64,000 bases of DNA from Chitinophagales bacterium (GTDB lineage: Bacteria > Bacteroidota > Bacteroidia > Chitinophagales > Saprospiraceae), in NCBI GenBank assembly GCA_022360175.1, contig JAKSDI010000303.1, positions 18,129 through 82,128 of the forward strand. The letters are read 5' to 3'. The first letter of the stretch is position 1, and every line of letters begins with the position of its first letter. Made by a program: the position numbers and the translations under genes. Shown here piece by piece: positions 42,109 to 51,067 of this stretch. The notes under the pieces were generated by a model, which did no database searches, was not told the origin of the DNA, and worked only from the letters and a program-made list of their open reading frames with translations.

Positions 42109-45100
42109 TTATTTTCTTACTAATCTCAATGCCCAACGCTTCAGGCGATAAGCAAGATAGAACATTACTGGTACTACTACCAATGTCAGGAAGGTAGCAA
42201 ATACCAGGCCATAGATAACCGTCCAGGCCATCGGGCCCCATACGGCTGTATTGTCTCCTCCAATAAATATTTGAGGATCAAGCCTGGTAATTAGTGTAAA
42301 GAAGTTGAAGTTGAAACCAACTGCAAGTGGTATCAAGCCTAATACGGTGGTAATGGCAGTAAGCAATACCGGCCGTAAACGAGTCGATCCCCCTTGTACA
42401 ATAGCTTCTTTGGTATCTTCAATCCCCAATAGGCCGTTCTCACTTTCTTCAGGGTCTTTTTCCAGCTTTCTTTTGATCAGTAGGTTAACGTAGTCAATCA
42501 ATACAATCGCATTATTTACGACTACCCCTGCCAGAGATATAATACCCACCCCTGTAAAGATTACTGAAATATCACGGCCAGAAAAAGCATAGCCAAGGAA
42601 TACACCAATCGTACTAAATAGTACAGATAGTATGATGATAAACGGAGATGCTACCGAGTTAAACTGAGCAACAATAATGATGAAAATAGAGAATAGAGCA
42701 ATACCAAAGGCTACATTCAAAAAGCCCATATCTTCGGACTGCTGCTGTTGCTCTCCTGTAAATTCATAAGTAAATCCATTAGGGAGTTCATACTGCGCCA
42801 TATAGCTATCCATATCGGCGATTATCTCATTCGCATTATAACCTTCCAATACATTAGAGTAAATGGTAATCACCCGATCCAGGTCCTTCCGCTTGATAGC
42901 ACTATAAGTAGAAGTATATTTCACATCTGCCACAGCAGAAATCGGCACCTGAGAAATCTGTCCGTTAGAAGGGCTACGGAACGTAATTTTCTGATTTAGC
43001 AGATTATCCAGGTTATTTCTGTATCGTTCATCCAGGCGTAAGAAGATAGGATATTCATCTTCTCCATCCTTATACTTGGAGACCTCTTTACCATAAACTG
43101 AAGTACGAATTCCATTGGCAATATCAAAAGTAGATATACCATAGCGGCGAGCAGCTTCTCTATCTACATTGACAATCAATTCAGGCTTGCCAATCTTAAT
43201 ATCGGCCTGTAGCTCTTCAATACCCGGTATATTCTTAGAATTGATATAATTAATCACCTCTTCCGAAAGAATCGCCAGCTGGTCAATTTCTTCTCCCTGA
43301 ATCTCAAGGTTAATTGGTTTCCCAGCAGCAGGGCCATCTGCGTTTTTATCGACCGTGATATTCACACCTGGAATTCCTCTTACAGATCGGCGAATTTCTT
43401 CCATGACAACAAAGGTTGAAATGCCATTTCTGTCTTTTGCAGGTACAAACGAAACTGTTAGTCTTGCTTTATTTGGAGATGCACCTGGCTCTGGTGGGCC
43501 ATTAGGATCTGATGTATTTTCTCCTATTTGTGTCAATACCGCTTCGACAATACCTCTATATGGTTCTATTACCTTATTGATACGTTCTTCTATTTCACTG
43601 GAAATCTCACTGGTTTCTTCAATATCAGCCCCTAATGGAAGTTCTACAAAGGCATTGATATATATTGGATCAGCTGCCGGGAAGAACTCAACTCTAGGCA
43701 TATTGGTAGCCAATAGTATAATTGAAGCAAACAACAATACGAAAGTACCTCCAAAGATCACTCCAGGAACCCGAAGTGCCCAGCGAATAAAGCGGTCATA
43801 TCCTCTCTCTAAAATCGGTAATACCCGGTTTTGGAAATAGAAAGCACCAGGACGTAGTAAAAACCAGTTTAATAGCGTAACAATAAGCGCAATACTCAAT
43901 AAGTTTCGAGCAGCTTCTATCCCGGCAAAATGAGAAAGAATAGCAAGTACTAACATAACAGCTGCGCCAATCAGGATATTCTTTTGGCGACGTGCTCGCA
44001 CCTCTTTATCGTCGGCTCTTTCATCCACTTTCATAAAGCGAGACGTAAATACTGTATTGATAACCAATGCCACAAACAGAGATGAAATCAATACAATAAT
44101 CAAAGTAATGGGAAGGTATTTCATAAATTCTCCCATAATACCAGGCCAGAATGCCAAGGGAAGGAAAGCAGCAAGCGTGGTAGCAGTAGAAGCAATAATT
44201 GGCATTGCAACTTCTCCTGCACCATATTTTGCAGCATCCATACCTGAATAACCTTCCTGCATGTATCGATATATGTTCTCTACCACTACTATGGCATTAT
44301 CAACCAGGAGTCCCAGAGCCAGAATAAGAGCAAAAAGCACTACAATATTCATAGTAACTCCAGTAAGGGACAAAAACAAAATCCCCATCAACATGGAAAG
44401 GGGTATTGCAAGCCCTACGAAAAGTGCATTTCTTAAACCTAAGAAGAACAGCAATACCAATACTACCAAAATCACACCTGAGATGATACTGTTTTCCAGG
44501 TTATTCACCTGATCACGTGTATTTACAGATTGGTCATTAAACATGCTGATTTTCAAATCCTTAGGAAGGACCAGTTTCGCATCATCTACGATTACCTTGA
44601 TTTTATCCGCAGCATCGAGCAGGTTTTCGCCCTGCCTCTTCACTACATCCAGAGAAATAACAGGTAATCCATCTGAACGAGCAATACTGGTCAAGTCCTG
44701 ATACCCATAAGTAACCTTTGCTACATCTCGGAGATAAATCGGGCGCTGGTCTTCACTTTTCACGATCATCTCCTCCATTTCCTTCACATTCTCAAATTCG
44801 CCTGTAACACGAATTGCTCTTCGGAAGTTGTCATTTACCAATTCACCACCAGACATAGTGATATTCTCCAGGGCAATGGCATTTTCTATATCGGTGAAAC
44901 TCACCTGCATAGACTCCATCTTAAGTAGATCAACATCAATCTTCACTTCTCGTTCTCGTGTACCTTTGAGCTCTACTCTTGATATTTCGTCCAGTTTTTC
45001 AATTTCATCTTCCAGATACTCTGCATAAGACCGCAATTCATCGTTGGTATAATCACCTGATATATTAACCGTTACAATCGGAATTTCTGATAAGTTAATA

Positions 45101-45531
45101 TCTAATACTAAAGGATCAGCATCCAGGTCATTAGGCAATTCACTTTTCGATTGATCAACCGCATCTTTTACTTTACGGACCGCATCATCTATCTCCATAT
45201 CAGCATCAAACTCTGCAGTAATTACAGAATAGTCTTGAATAGAAGTTGATCGGATCGTTTTGATTCCTGTAATAGACTGCAATTCTTTTTCTATAGGCCT
45301 AGTTACAAGATTTTCAATATCAGCTGCTGAGTTACCAAAATACGGAGTGTTAATATATACTGTTGGCCAGTCCACTTCTGGAAACTGTTCTTTCGGCATC
45401 TGCTGATAGCTTTGGATACCGAAAATCATAATCATAAGGGTCAGGATAAATACACTGGTCCCATTGTCTACTGCCAGTGATGAGAGCCCAAATTGCCGTA
45501 ACCCCTTTTTAGCTTTTTTTTCTTCAGCCAT
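42109..45531 (-). CDS. RND-family efflux pump, inner-membrane subunit
   Basis: The 1140-residue protein has the standard AcrB-like topology: helix 1 near residue 20, a large periplasmic loop, a helix bundle with 'LALILALGLLVDNAIVVVENIYRYM' (proton relay Asp in helix 4), an insert of extra hydrophobic residues at about 500-560, a second periplasmic loop, and a final bundle ('VIFTGVGIISLAGVVVNNAIVLIDYVNLL'). It takes substrates from the periplasm or inner leaflet and passes them to the adaptor and TolC-like channel encoded upstream in the same operon. The substrate is unknown; the subgroup is HAE1-like rather than heavy-metal. Confidence 0.94.
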   Translation of the reverse strand: MAEEKKAKKGLRQFGLSSLAVDNGTSVFILTLMIMIFGIQSYQQMPKEQFPEVDWPTVYINTPYFGNSAADIENLVTRPIEKELQSITGIKTIRSTSIQDYSVITAEFDADMEIDDAVRKVKDAVDQSKSELPNDLDADPLVLDINLSEIPIVTVNISGDYTNDELRSYAEYLEDEIEKLDEISRVELKGTREREVKIDVDLLKMESMQVSFTDIENAIALENITMSGGELVNDNFRRAIRVTGEFENVKEMEEMIVKSEDQRPIYLRDVAKVTYGYQDLTSIARSDGLPVISLDVVKRQGENLLDAADKIKVIVDDAKLVLPKDLKISMFNDQSVNTRDQVNNLENSIISGVILVVLVLLFFLGLRNALFVGLAIPLSMLMGILFLSLTGVTMNIVVLFALILALGLLVDNAIVVVENIYRYMQEGYSGMDAAKYGAGEVAMPIIASTATTLAAFLPLAFWPGIMGEFMKYLPITLIIVLISSLFVALVINTVFTSRFMKVDERADDKEVRARRQKNILIGAAVMLVLAILSHFAGIEAARNLLSIALIVTLLNWFLLRPGAFYFQNRVLPILERGYDRFIRWALRVPGVIFGGTFVLLFASIILLATNMPRVEFFPAADPIYINAFVELPLGADIEETSEISSEIEERINKVIEPYRGIVEAVLTQIGENTSDPNGPPEPGASPNKARLTVSFVPAKDRNGISTFVVMEEIRRSVRGIPGVNITVDKNADGPAAGKPINLEIQGEEIDQLAILSEEVINYINSKNIPGIEELQADIKIGKPELIVNVDREAARRYGISTFDIANGIRTSVYGKEVSKYKDGEDEYPIFLRLDERYRNNLDNLLNQKITFRSPSNGQISQVPISAVADVKYTSTYSAIKRKDLDRVITIYSNVLEGYNANEIIADMDSYMAQYELPNGFTYEFTGEQQQQSEDMGFLNVAFGIALFSIFIIIVAQFNSVASPFIIILSVLFSTIGVFLGYAFSGRDISVIFTGVGIISLAGVVVNNAIVLIDYVNLLIKRKLEKDPEESENGLLGIEDTKEAIVQGGSTRLRPVLLTAITTVLGLIPLAVGFNFNFFTLITRLDPQIFIGGDNTAVWGPMAWTVIYGLVFATFLTLVVVPVMFYLAYRLKRWALRLVRK

Positions 45532-45617
45532 TGGATGGTTTTATTTTGAGGAGCTTAAAAATGCTCCTATAACTTTCAAAATGATTTTAGGATCAAAAGG
45601 ATAGATTGTCCTTATCC

Positions 45618-46778
45618 TTACTTTGAAGTCTTTATCTTAACTTCCTGCCCTGCTGCTAATCCCTTGGCTCCATCTAAAATAAGGGTCTCTCCCCCATCCA
45701 GGCCATCTTCTACAATAACCTCTCCTCCATAACTCTTACCAGTTTTGATAAACACTTTCCTGGCTACAGCACCTTTAGCTCCTTCTTCAGTTACAAATAC
45801 AAAGTCTTTCCCTCCAACTTCCTGTTGCACTACTTCGATAGGTACTGTGATTACATTTTCTTCCTTGTAATCCTGTAAATACATTACAGCTAATAAGTTG
45901 GGCTTAATAAGGCTGTTGGTCTTACTGATATTAGCTTCTACTTCGAGGGTCCGGTTATTCGGATCAATTGTATTACCAATCAGGGATATTCTCGCCTTTT
46001 GTTCTTGATCAAGTGCCGGGAATGTTACCTTAACCTCTTTACCTGGTTGTACAGCTTTAAGGTAGCTTTCAGGAACATCTGCAACTACTTTCAGCTTATT
46101 TGGATTTAAAATCTGGATGATTGGTGCTCCTGGAGAAGCAAGCTCTCCACTTTGTAAAATAACGCTTTCCGCTACACCAGAAACAGGGGCATAAACTTTA
46201 GATTTTGTTAATTGATACTCCAGTGTTTCTATGCTTTTTTCAAGGCGTTCTTTGTTATTCTTTGCTTCCAGGAATTGCATTTCAGAACCGATATTCTGAT
46301 CCCATAAACGCTTCTGGCGTTCGTGTACCGTTTTAGCCAGGTCAAGTGAGGTTTCCAGTTCCGCCATTTGTTTCTTGAGTTGTTCAAGGTCCAGTTCGGC
46401 AATAAGTTGCCCTTGGCGAACATTGTCTCCTTCTTTAACAGTCATTTTCAAAATGCGCCCTGCAATTTCACTGGTAACATCTATATAGTCATCAGCTTGT
46501 ACAGTGCCTTGTATTTCGACAAAGTGTTCAAAATCTTCTGGCTGTAATTTAGTAGCAGTAACAGCAGTGCGATTATCTGCTATAATGTTAGGATCAAGTG
46601 AGGCGATTTCTTTTTCAAGAGCAGTGATTTCTGCAGTCAGTTCACTAAGTACTTGTTTCTTTTCGCGAAGTAAGGCTTTTTTGCCTTCCAGGTCTTGTGG
46701 CACTTCTTCAGTAGTAGACGGACCTCCACAAGCAGACAATACGATTGCAAGGACTAGGGTTGGAAAAATATATTTCAT
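45618..46778 (-). CDS. RND efflux adaptor (membrane fusion protein)
   Basis: The 386-residue lipoprotein has 'ALVLSACGG' as lipobox. An early coiled segment ('GKKALLREKKQVLSELTAEITALEKEIASLD') is followed by the lipoyl-like 'GRILKMTVKEGDNVRQGQLIAELD', a helical hairpin, a second lipoyl half 'VYAPVSGVAESVILQSGELASPGAPIIQIL', and beta-barrel and membrane-proximal domains. It links the pump to the outer-membrane channel. The gap to the pump gene is 86 bp and contains a small hairpin (AGGAGC 45549-45554 with GCTCCT 45563-45568), which could adjust pump expression. Confidence 0.92.
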   Translation of the reverse strand: MKYIFPTLVLAIVLSACGGPSTTEEVPQDLEGKKALLREKKQVLSELTAEITALEKEIASLDPNIIADNRTAVTATKLQPEDFEHFVEIQGTVQADDYIDVTSEIAGRILKMTVKEGDNVRQGQLIAELDLEQLKKQMAELETSLDLAKTVHERQKRLWDQNIGSEMQFLEAKNNKERLEKSIETLEYQLTKSKVYAPVSGVAESVILQSGELASPGAPIIQILNPNKLKVVADVPESYLKAVQPGKEVKVTFPALDQEQKARISLIGNTIDPNNRTLEVEANISKTNSLIKPNLLAVMYLQDYKEENVITVPIEVVQQEVGGKDFVFVTEEGAKGAVARKVFIKTGKSYGGEVIVEDGLDGGETLILDGAKGLAAGQEVKIKTSK

Positions 46779-46806
46779 CGGATGCTTAGTTTTTCAATTT
46801 TGAAGA

Positions 46807-48228
46807 TTAGTTATTACCTAGAGCCATTTGCAGGCGCTCTTTAGCCAACAAAAGGTCATATAAAGCTTGCATATAATTGCTCTGAGTCTCATAAAGACTC
46901 TGCTCTGCCTGAGTTACTTCAAGGCTAGAACCAATTCCTTCACGGTACTTGATTTGAGAGGTGTTGTAAATGCGTTCTGCCAAGCTTAAATTGCGCTCCT
47001 GGCTAGAAAGGCGCTCTCTCGCGTTAAGGTAATTAGTCCGAGCATTGGCTACTTCCAGGTTGATCGCATTTCCTAAGTCTTTTTGCTGATTTATAGCTTT
47101 TTCCAAATCTAACTGTGCACGTTGAATTTTTGCACGTTTGTCTAAACCATCAAAAATAGGAACATTAAGATTCAGGCCTATATATGCGGATGGTGCCCAA
47201 AAACCGGATTTAAAATCATCTCCCTGATATTGCTGTTGTGCGGCACCAAATGCTCTTAACGAAGGTAAATAACCTGCTTTATTCAGTTTCACATTCAGTT
47301 CATTCATACGAATTGCCTGTTCTAGTAAGGCATATTCCGGACGGCGTTCCGGTTCTGCTACTGCCGTTGCCAAAGCATCAGGATCAGCATCTGCTAATAG
47401 CTCTTCCAGTTCATCCGTCAGTACTATAGGTTCTGAGATTGGATAGCCCATACTATGTTTAAGGTTATCCTGTGCTACTTCTTTTTGGCGAATTAGGTTT
47501 TCTCGTTCTATTAAAAGATTGGCAAGCGAAAGATCCAGGCGATCAATATCTAATTGTTCTACAAAACCTGCTTTGTACAATTCTTTTGTTTCATTCAATA
47601 GTTTTCGCAGATTTTCGATATTCTTATCTAATAATTCTACATTTTCCTGAATCAACATCACAGGCAGATAGGCTTCTGTCACGCGATTCGTAATTTCGCG
47701 CTGTGTGCTGGCAAATTCGCGAAGGGTATATTTCTTGTATTCTCTGGCAGCATCCAGTGCAACAAAAAATGATCCGTCGAAGATCATTGCATCAAGGTTA
47801 AGGGCTGCTGTAAAGTTATTTTTCAGAAAAAAGGCAATACCTTCTTCTCCATCATCTCCCCCACCACCGGAAAAAGCATCTGTCACCGCTGTCTGTGTAG
47901 CGGGAGATAATTGATCAAACAAATCTACAGCAAGTGCTTGCCCAAAAATACCAAAGATATCAAAGCCTTCGGGTAACGGCTGACGAGGTACCGCCAAATA
48001 GCGTTGGTATTGCAGGCTACCATTTAATTGTGGCAAACCAATCGCACGGCGCTCAATTACTTGTGCTTCGGCATCAGCAACTGCGATTTGTGCATTTTTA
48101 ATGGTTATACTTTCACTTAGGGCATAATTTATGGCTTCTTCAAGTGAAAATTGCCTGGCTTGCTGCTGGGCAATCATAGGGAGTGCTATGAATAGCCATA
48201 TTACAGTTGGGAAAATAATTTTGGTCAT
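46807..48228 (-). CDS. TolC-family outer-membrane efflux channel
   Basis: The 473-residue protein has a signal peptide (MTKIIFPTVIWLFIALPMIA). Two repeated halves of helical hairpins include 'FSLEEAINYALSESITIKNAQIAVADAEAQV' at the start and 'YREGIGSSLEVTQAEQSLYETQSNYMQALYDLLLAKERLQMALG' at the end, both canonical. A Gly/Asp-rich loop ('DAFSGGGGDDGEEG') is inserted in the first half. It forms the outer-membrane duct for the RND pump and lies 28 bp upstream of the adaptor gene. Confidence 0.93.
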   Translation of the reverse strand: MTKIIFPTVIWLFIALPMIAQQQARQFSLEEAINYALSESITIKNAQIAVADAEAQVIERRAIGLPQLNGSLQYQRYLAVPRQPLPEGFDIFGIFGQALAVDLFDQLSPATQTAVTDAFSGGGGDDGEEGIAFFLKNNFTAALNLDAMIFDGSFFVALDAAREYKKYTLREFASTQREITNRVTEAYLPVMLIQENVELLDKNIENLRKLLNETKELYKAGFVEQLDIDRLDLSLANLLIERENLIRQKEVAQDNLKHSMGYPISEPIVLTDELEELLADADPDALATAVAEPERRPEYALLEQAIRMNELNVKLNKAGYLPSLRAFGAAQQQYQGDDFKSGFWAPSAYIGLNLNVPIFDGLDKRAKIQRAQLDLEKAINQQKDLGNAINLEVANARTNYLNARERLSSQERNLSLAERIYNTSQIKYREGIGSSLEVTQAEQSLYETQSNYMQALYDLLLAKERLQMALGNN

Positions 48229-48290
48229 TGGATAAATATATTTTATCGTTTATTTTGATTCCTAATCCAGCCTCCAGCATGAGGCTTAGT

Positions 48291-48908
48291 TTAAGAAGGT
48301 TTCTTTTCTATTGCCTGATACTTTTCTAAAAGTTGCCGCCCTTTGACGGACGCGATACCCTGAATGTGGTAATTGATAAACTCCTGAAACAGTTCCCCTT
48401 TTTGATAATCTTTTGCAGGAAACATTTCTTCGTCTACAATTAAGCTTGTTTTACCTACAAACAGCTTTGCAATAATATCCGCATCCAGATTACTGCGGTA
48501 AAAACCCTGCTTGATCCCCCAAAGAATATTCTCGCGAATGGATTCATAAATGTATTGTTTATGAAGTGCTTCCAATTCGACCCAAATACTCCAGTAATAC
48601 TTCTGTAAATCGTACACTGCCGTTGGAGAAACTTCTCGCAACAGGGACACCACATACCTTCCTACTTCTACTATTTCTTCTATAGCATCAGCAGCTCTTG
48701 CTTTAATATTGCCCATCATCTCCTTTTCATCCTCTATGTGTTGTAGGAAAATCTGCTCCAACAAATCCGTCTTATTGTCAAAGTACTGATAGAGTGTTTT
48801 TTTCGACATTCCCATCTCTCTGGCAATATCATCCATCGTAACACTCTTAATGCCGTAACGACAATATAAGTCGTACGACTTCCTTATAACATTTTGTTTT
48901 ATATCCAT
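48291..48908 (-). CDS. TetR/AcrR family transcriptional regulator
   Basis: The 205-residue protein has an N-terminal helix-turn-helix ('IKSVTMDDIAREMGMSKKTLYQYFDNKTDLLEQIF') and a variable helical ligand-binding domain. It is the first gene of the efflux operon (62 bp before the TolC gene). An inverted repeat overlapping its promoter (48949-48980) is the probable operator, so it likely represses its own operon until an efflux substrate binds. Confidence 0.92.
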   Translation of the reverse strand: MDIKQNVIRKSYDLYCRYGIKSVTMDDIAREMGMSKKTLYQYFDNKTDLLEQIFLQHIEDEKEMMGNIKARAADAIEEIVEVGRYVVSLLREVSPTAVYDLQKYYWSIWVELEALHKQYIYESIRENILWGIKQGFYRSNLDADIIAKLFVGKTSLIVDEEMFPAKDYQKGELFQEFINYHIQGIASVKGRQLLEKYQAIEKKPS

Positions 48909-48927
48909 ACTGTTTCCTGATCCGCTG

Positions 48928-48980
48928 CAAAATTACACTCAAAAAACATAGGAAACAAAAAATGGTTCTAAAGTTTCCTA
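48928..48980 (-). promoter_or_regulatory. Efflux operon promoter with overlapping operator
   Basis: On the minus strand TTTG (48959-48956), 20 bp, TAATTTTG (48935-48928), an excellent promoter 20 bp before the tetR ATG. The inverted repeat TAGGAAAC (48949-48956) and GTTTCCTA (48973-48980), 16 bp apart, overlaps the -33 box. A further GTTTCCTG half-site lies at 48912-48919. Confidence 0.7.
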
Positions 48981-49367
48981 AGTTTTTTAGATTTATTTTC
49001 TCACCTAAGAAACTCTATACAAACGTCTAAAAACCAAGTATTAAAGAGAAAAGGTTCCGACAAACGGCACATAACTAAAGACGAATGAAAAAAGGCCTTT
49101 TCATTTCAAAAAAACAGTCTCAAAATTTTATTTTGAAAAACAAAATGTTTCCAGTAAATAAATTCAAACAGGGAAAGAAAGTCGATAAAAAAGCAAATTA
49201 TTACCCCTTTTAGCAAAGAAAATGGCTATTTACTCCTAAAGCTCCCAAACATCAACAAGTTGATCACAATACAGGTATATGTAGAAATTATCAGGAGCCT
49301 CATCTAACCAGTATTAAGCATTAGTATAAAAGCTCTATCAGGAGCGTTTTATTTAATTACCTTCGTT
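48981..49367. other. Gene-free stretch
   Basis: This AT-rich sequence lies between the divergent efflux operon and the serine hydrolase gene. Apart from another TGTTTCC half-site near 49145 I see no repeat, RNA or ORF that I can support. Confidence 0.4.
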
Positions 49368-49418
49368 TTGCTACTAAAGCCAATAACTTATTCCACACAT
49401 CAACGCCTTTATTTCGCT

Positions 49419-50945
49419 ATGAAAAAAATATTATTCTTTCTACTTAACCTATCATTTGTTGCTTCAACCTTTTCTCAACGCACTCCCACTTTTGTAAGAG
49501 ATAGCCTCGATAATTACATTCAACAGGGAATGAAGGACTGGCAAATCCCGGCAGTTGCGGTTGCTATTGTCAAAGATGGTGAAGTAAGCTGGATGAAAGG
49601 CTATGGCACTACTAAAATAGAAGGCGGCGATAAAGTGGATGAGCATACTCTCTTTATGATTGGTTCTAATACCAAAGCTTTTACAGCTCTTGCTCTTGCA
49701 ATACTAGAAGAAGAAGGGAAGCTTTCTCTAAACGATGAAGTAAAACAATGGATACCTGAATTCAAACTCAAAAATGCTCTGGCTGCCCAAGAAGCAAGCA
49801 TTGCCGATATGCTTTCCCATCGCATTGGCTTTGAGACATTTCAGGGAGATTTCACTTACTGGACCTCCAACCTAAGCCGAAAAGAAGTTATACAACGAAT
49901 GGGGCAAATTGAAGCACCATATGGATTTCGTACTAAATGGGGTTACTGTAATGCTGCATTTCTTACTGCTGGCGAAATCATCCCCAAAGCTAGTGGTATG
50001 AGTTGGGAAGAGGCTATACAAAACAAAATTACTCAGCCTTTAGGAATGAGCCGAACCATATCTTTGGCAGCCGAGCTCCCAGGCGCTAAGAACAAAGCAT
50101 ACCCTCATACTATCGTAAATGAAAAACTAGTTAGCGTACCATTTCCAAACATTGATAATTTGGCGCCGGCCGGAAGTATGTCTTCCAGTATTAAAGATAT
50201 GGCTAACTGGATGCTTGTTAACCTAAATGATGGCCAGTTGAACGGGCAACAATTAATTTCGGCAAAAGCCATAAACCGCATTCGTCAACCTTATTCAATC
50301 ATGGGCATTGATCCTCGCGATGCTCAGGACACTCATTTTTATCTATATGGCCTTGGGTTAATGATCAACGACAAGGATGGAAAATTAGTCTATTCTCATA
50401 CCGGAGATGTTAATGGTTTTCTTTCAGCTACCTTATTTGTACCAGAAGAAAATCTTGGTATTGTCATTTTAACCAATACTGACAAAAATAATTTCTATCA
50501 GAGCCTGGCAGATGAACTACTAGATGCTTTTTTGGGATTACCTTATCAAAACTATAGCCAACAGTCACTTAACTGGAATAATCAGCAAATACAACATCAA
50601 AAAACGTTAATCGACTCCCTGCAATCAGTTGCTGGTAAGAATATAGCATTACCTTTAGATGTCCAGGCCTATTTGGGCTCTTATACCAATGAAGTATACG
50701 GGATCATTGAAGTCAAAAGCGGTAAAAATCATGATTTGGAAATTCATTTTTCCAATCACCCACATTTAGTTGCCTATCTCAATCACTTAGAAGAGAATCA
50801 GTTTCTTTGCACCTATTCTGACCCCATTTTTGGAGAAGGGATTACAATACCATTTAAAGCAGAAGGTGAAAAAATCAAAAGCCTGGAACTTGGTATTGCC
50901 GGATATGTAGAACCAGCGCCTTATCATTTTGAGAAAAAGAAATAA
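49419..50945 (+). CDS. Serine hydrolase of the class C beta-lactamase fold, secreted
   Basis: The ATG at 49419 gives a signal peptide (MKKILFFLLNLSFVASTFS). The catalytic domain shows S-x-x-K in 'MIGSNTKAF' (Ser83, Lys86), the Tyr motif 'WGYCNAAF', and the third motif 'YSHTGDVNGF'. After it comes a DUF3471-like beta domain ('AYLGSYTNEVYGIIEV'). Such proteins are mostly peptidases or esterases rather than antibiotic-degrading enzymes. The gene is transcribed alone. Confidence 0.88.
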   Translation: MKKILFFLLNLSFVASTFSQRTPTFVRDSLDNYIQQGMKDWQIPAVAVAIVKDGEVSWMKGYGTTKIEGGDKVDEHTLFMIGSNTKAFTALALAILEEEGKLSLNDEVKQWIPEFKLKNALAAQEASIADMLSHRIGFETFQGDFTYWTSNLSRKEVIQRMGQIEAPYGFRTKWGYCNAAFLTAGEIIPKASGMSWEEAIQNKITQPLGMSRTISLAAELPGAKNKAYPHTIVNEKLVSVPFPNIDNLAPAGSMSSSIKDMANWMLVNLNDGQLNGQQLISAKAINRIRQPYSIMGIDPRDAQDTHFYLYGLGLMINDKDGKLVYSHTGDVNGFLSATLFVPEENLGIVILTNTDKNNFYQSLADELLDAFLGLPYQNYSQQSLNWNNQQIQHQKTLIDSLQSVAGKNIALPLDVQAYLGSYTNEVYGIIEVKSGKNHDLEIHFSNHPHLVAYLNHLEENQFLCTYSDPIFGEGITIPFKAEGEKIKSLELGIAGYVEPAPYHFEKKK

Positions 50946-51013
50946 CAAGGTTTAACTAGGTTAGAGAGGGCTTGAGGAGAGGATAGCGTGTTATTGAGTT
51001 TAGAGGGTTTAAG

Positions 51014-51059
51014 AGGTTTAGATAGTTTAGATTTTAAGTTCACTAAACTATCTAAACCT
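51014..51059. terminator. Bidirectional terminator
   Basis: AGGTTTAGATAGTTTAG and CTAAACTATCTAAACCT form a perfect 17-bp stem between the convergent hydrolase and M1 peptidase genes, embedded in GTTTAGA-rich low-complexity DNA. Confidence 0.75.
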
Positions 51060-51067
51060 TCTCAAAA

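Noticed and set aside
43355..43840. 161-codon plus-strand frame opposite the RND pump gene
   Set aside because: It is the shadow of a 1140-residue gene with clear motifs; its translation has no family features.
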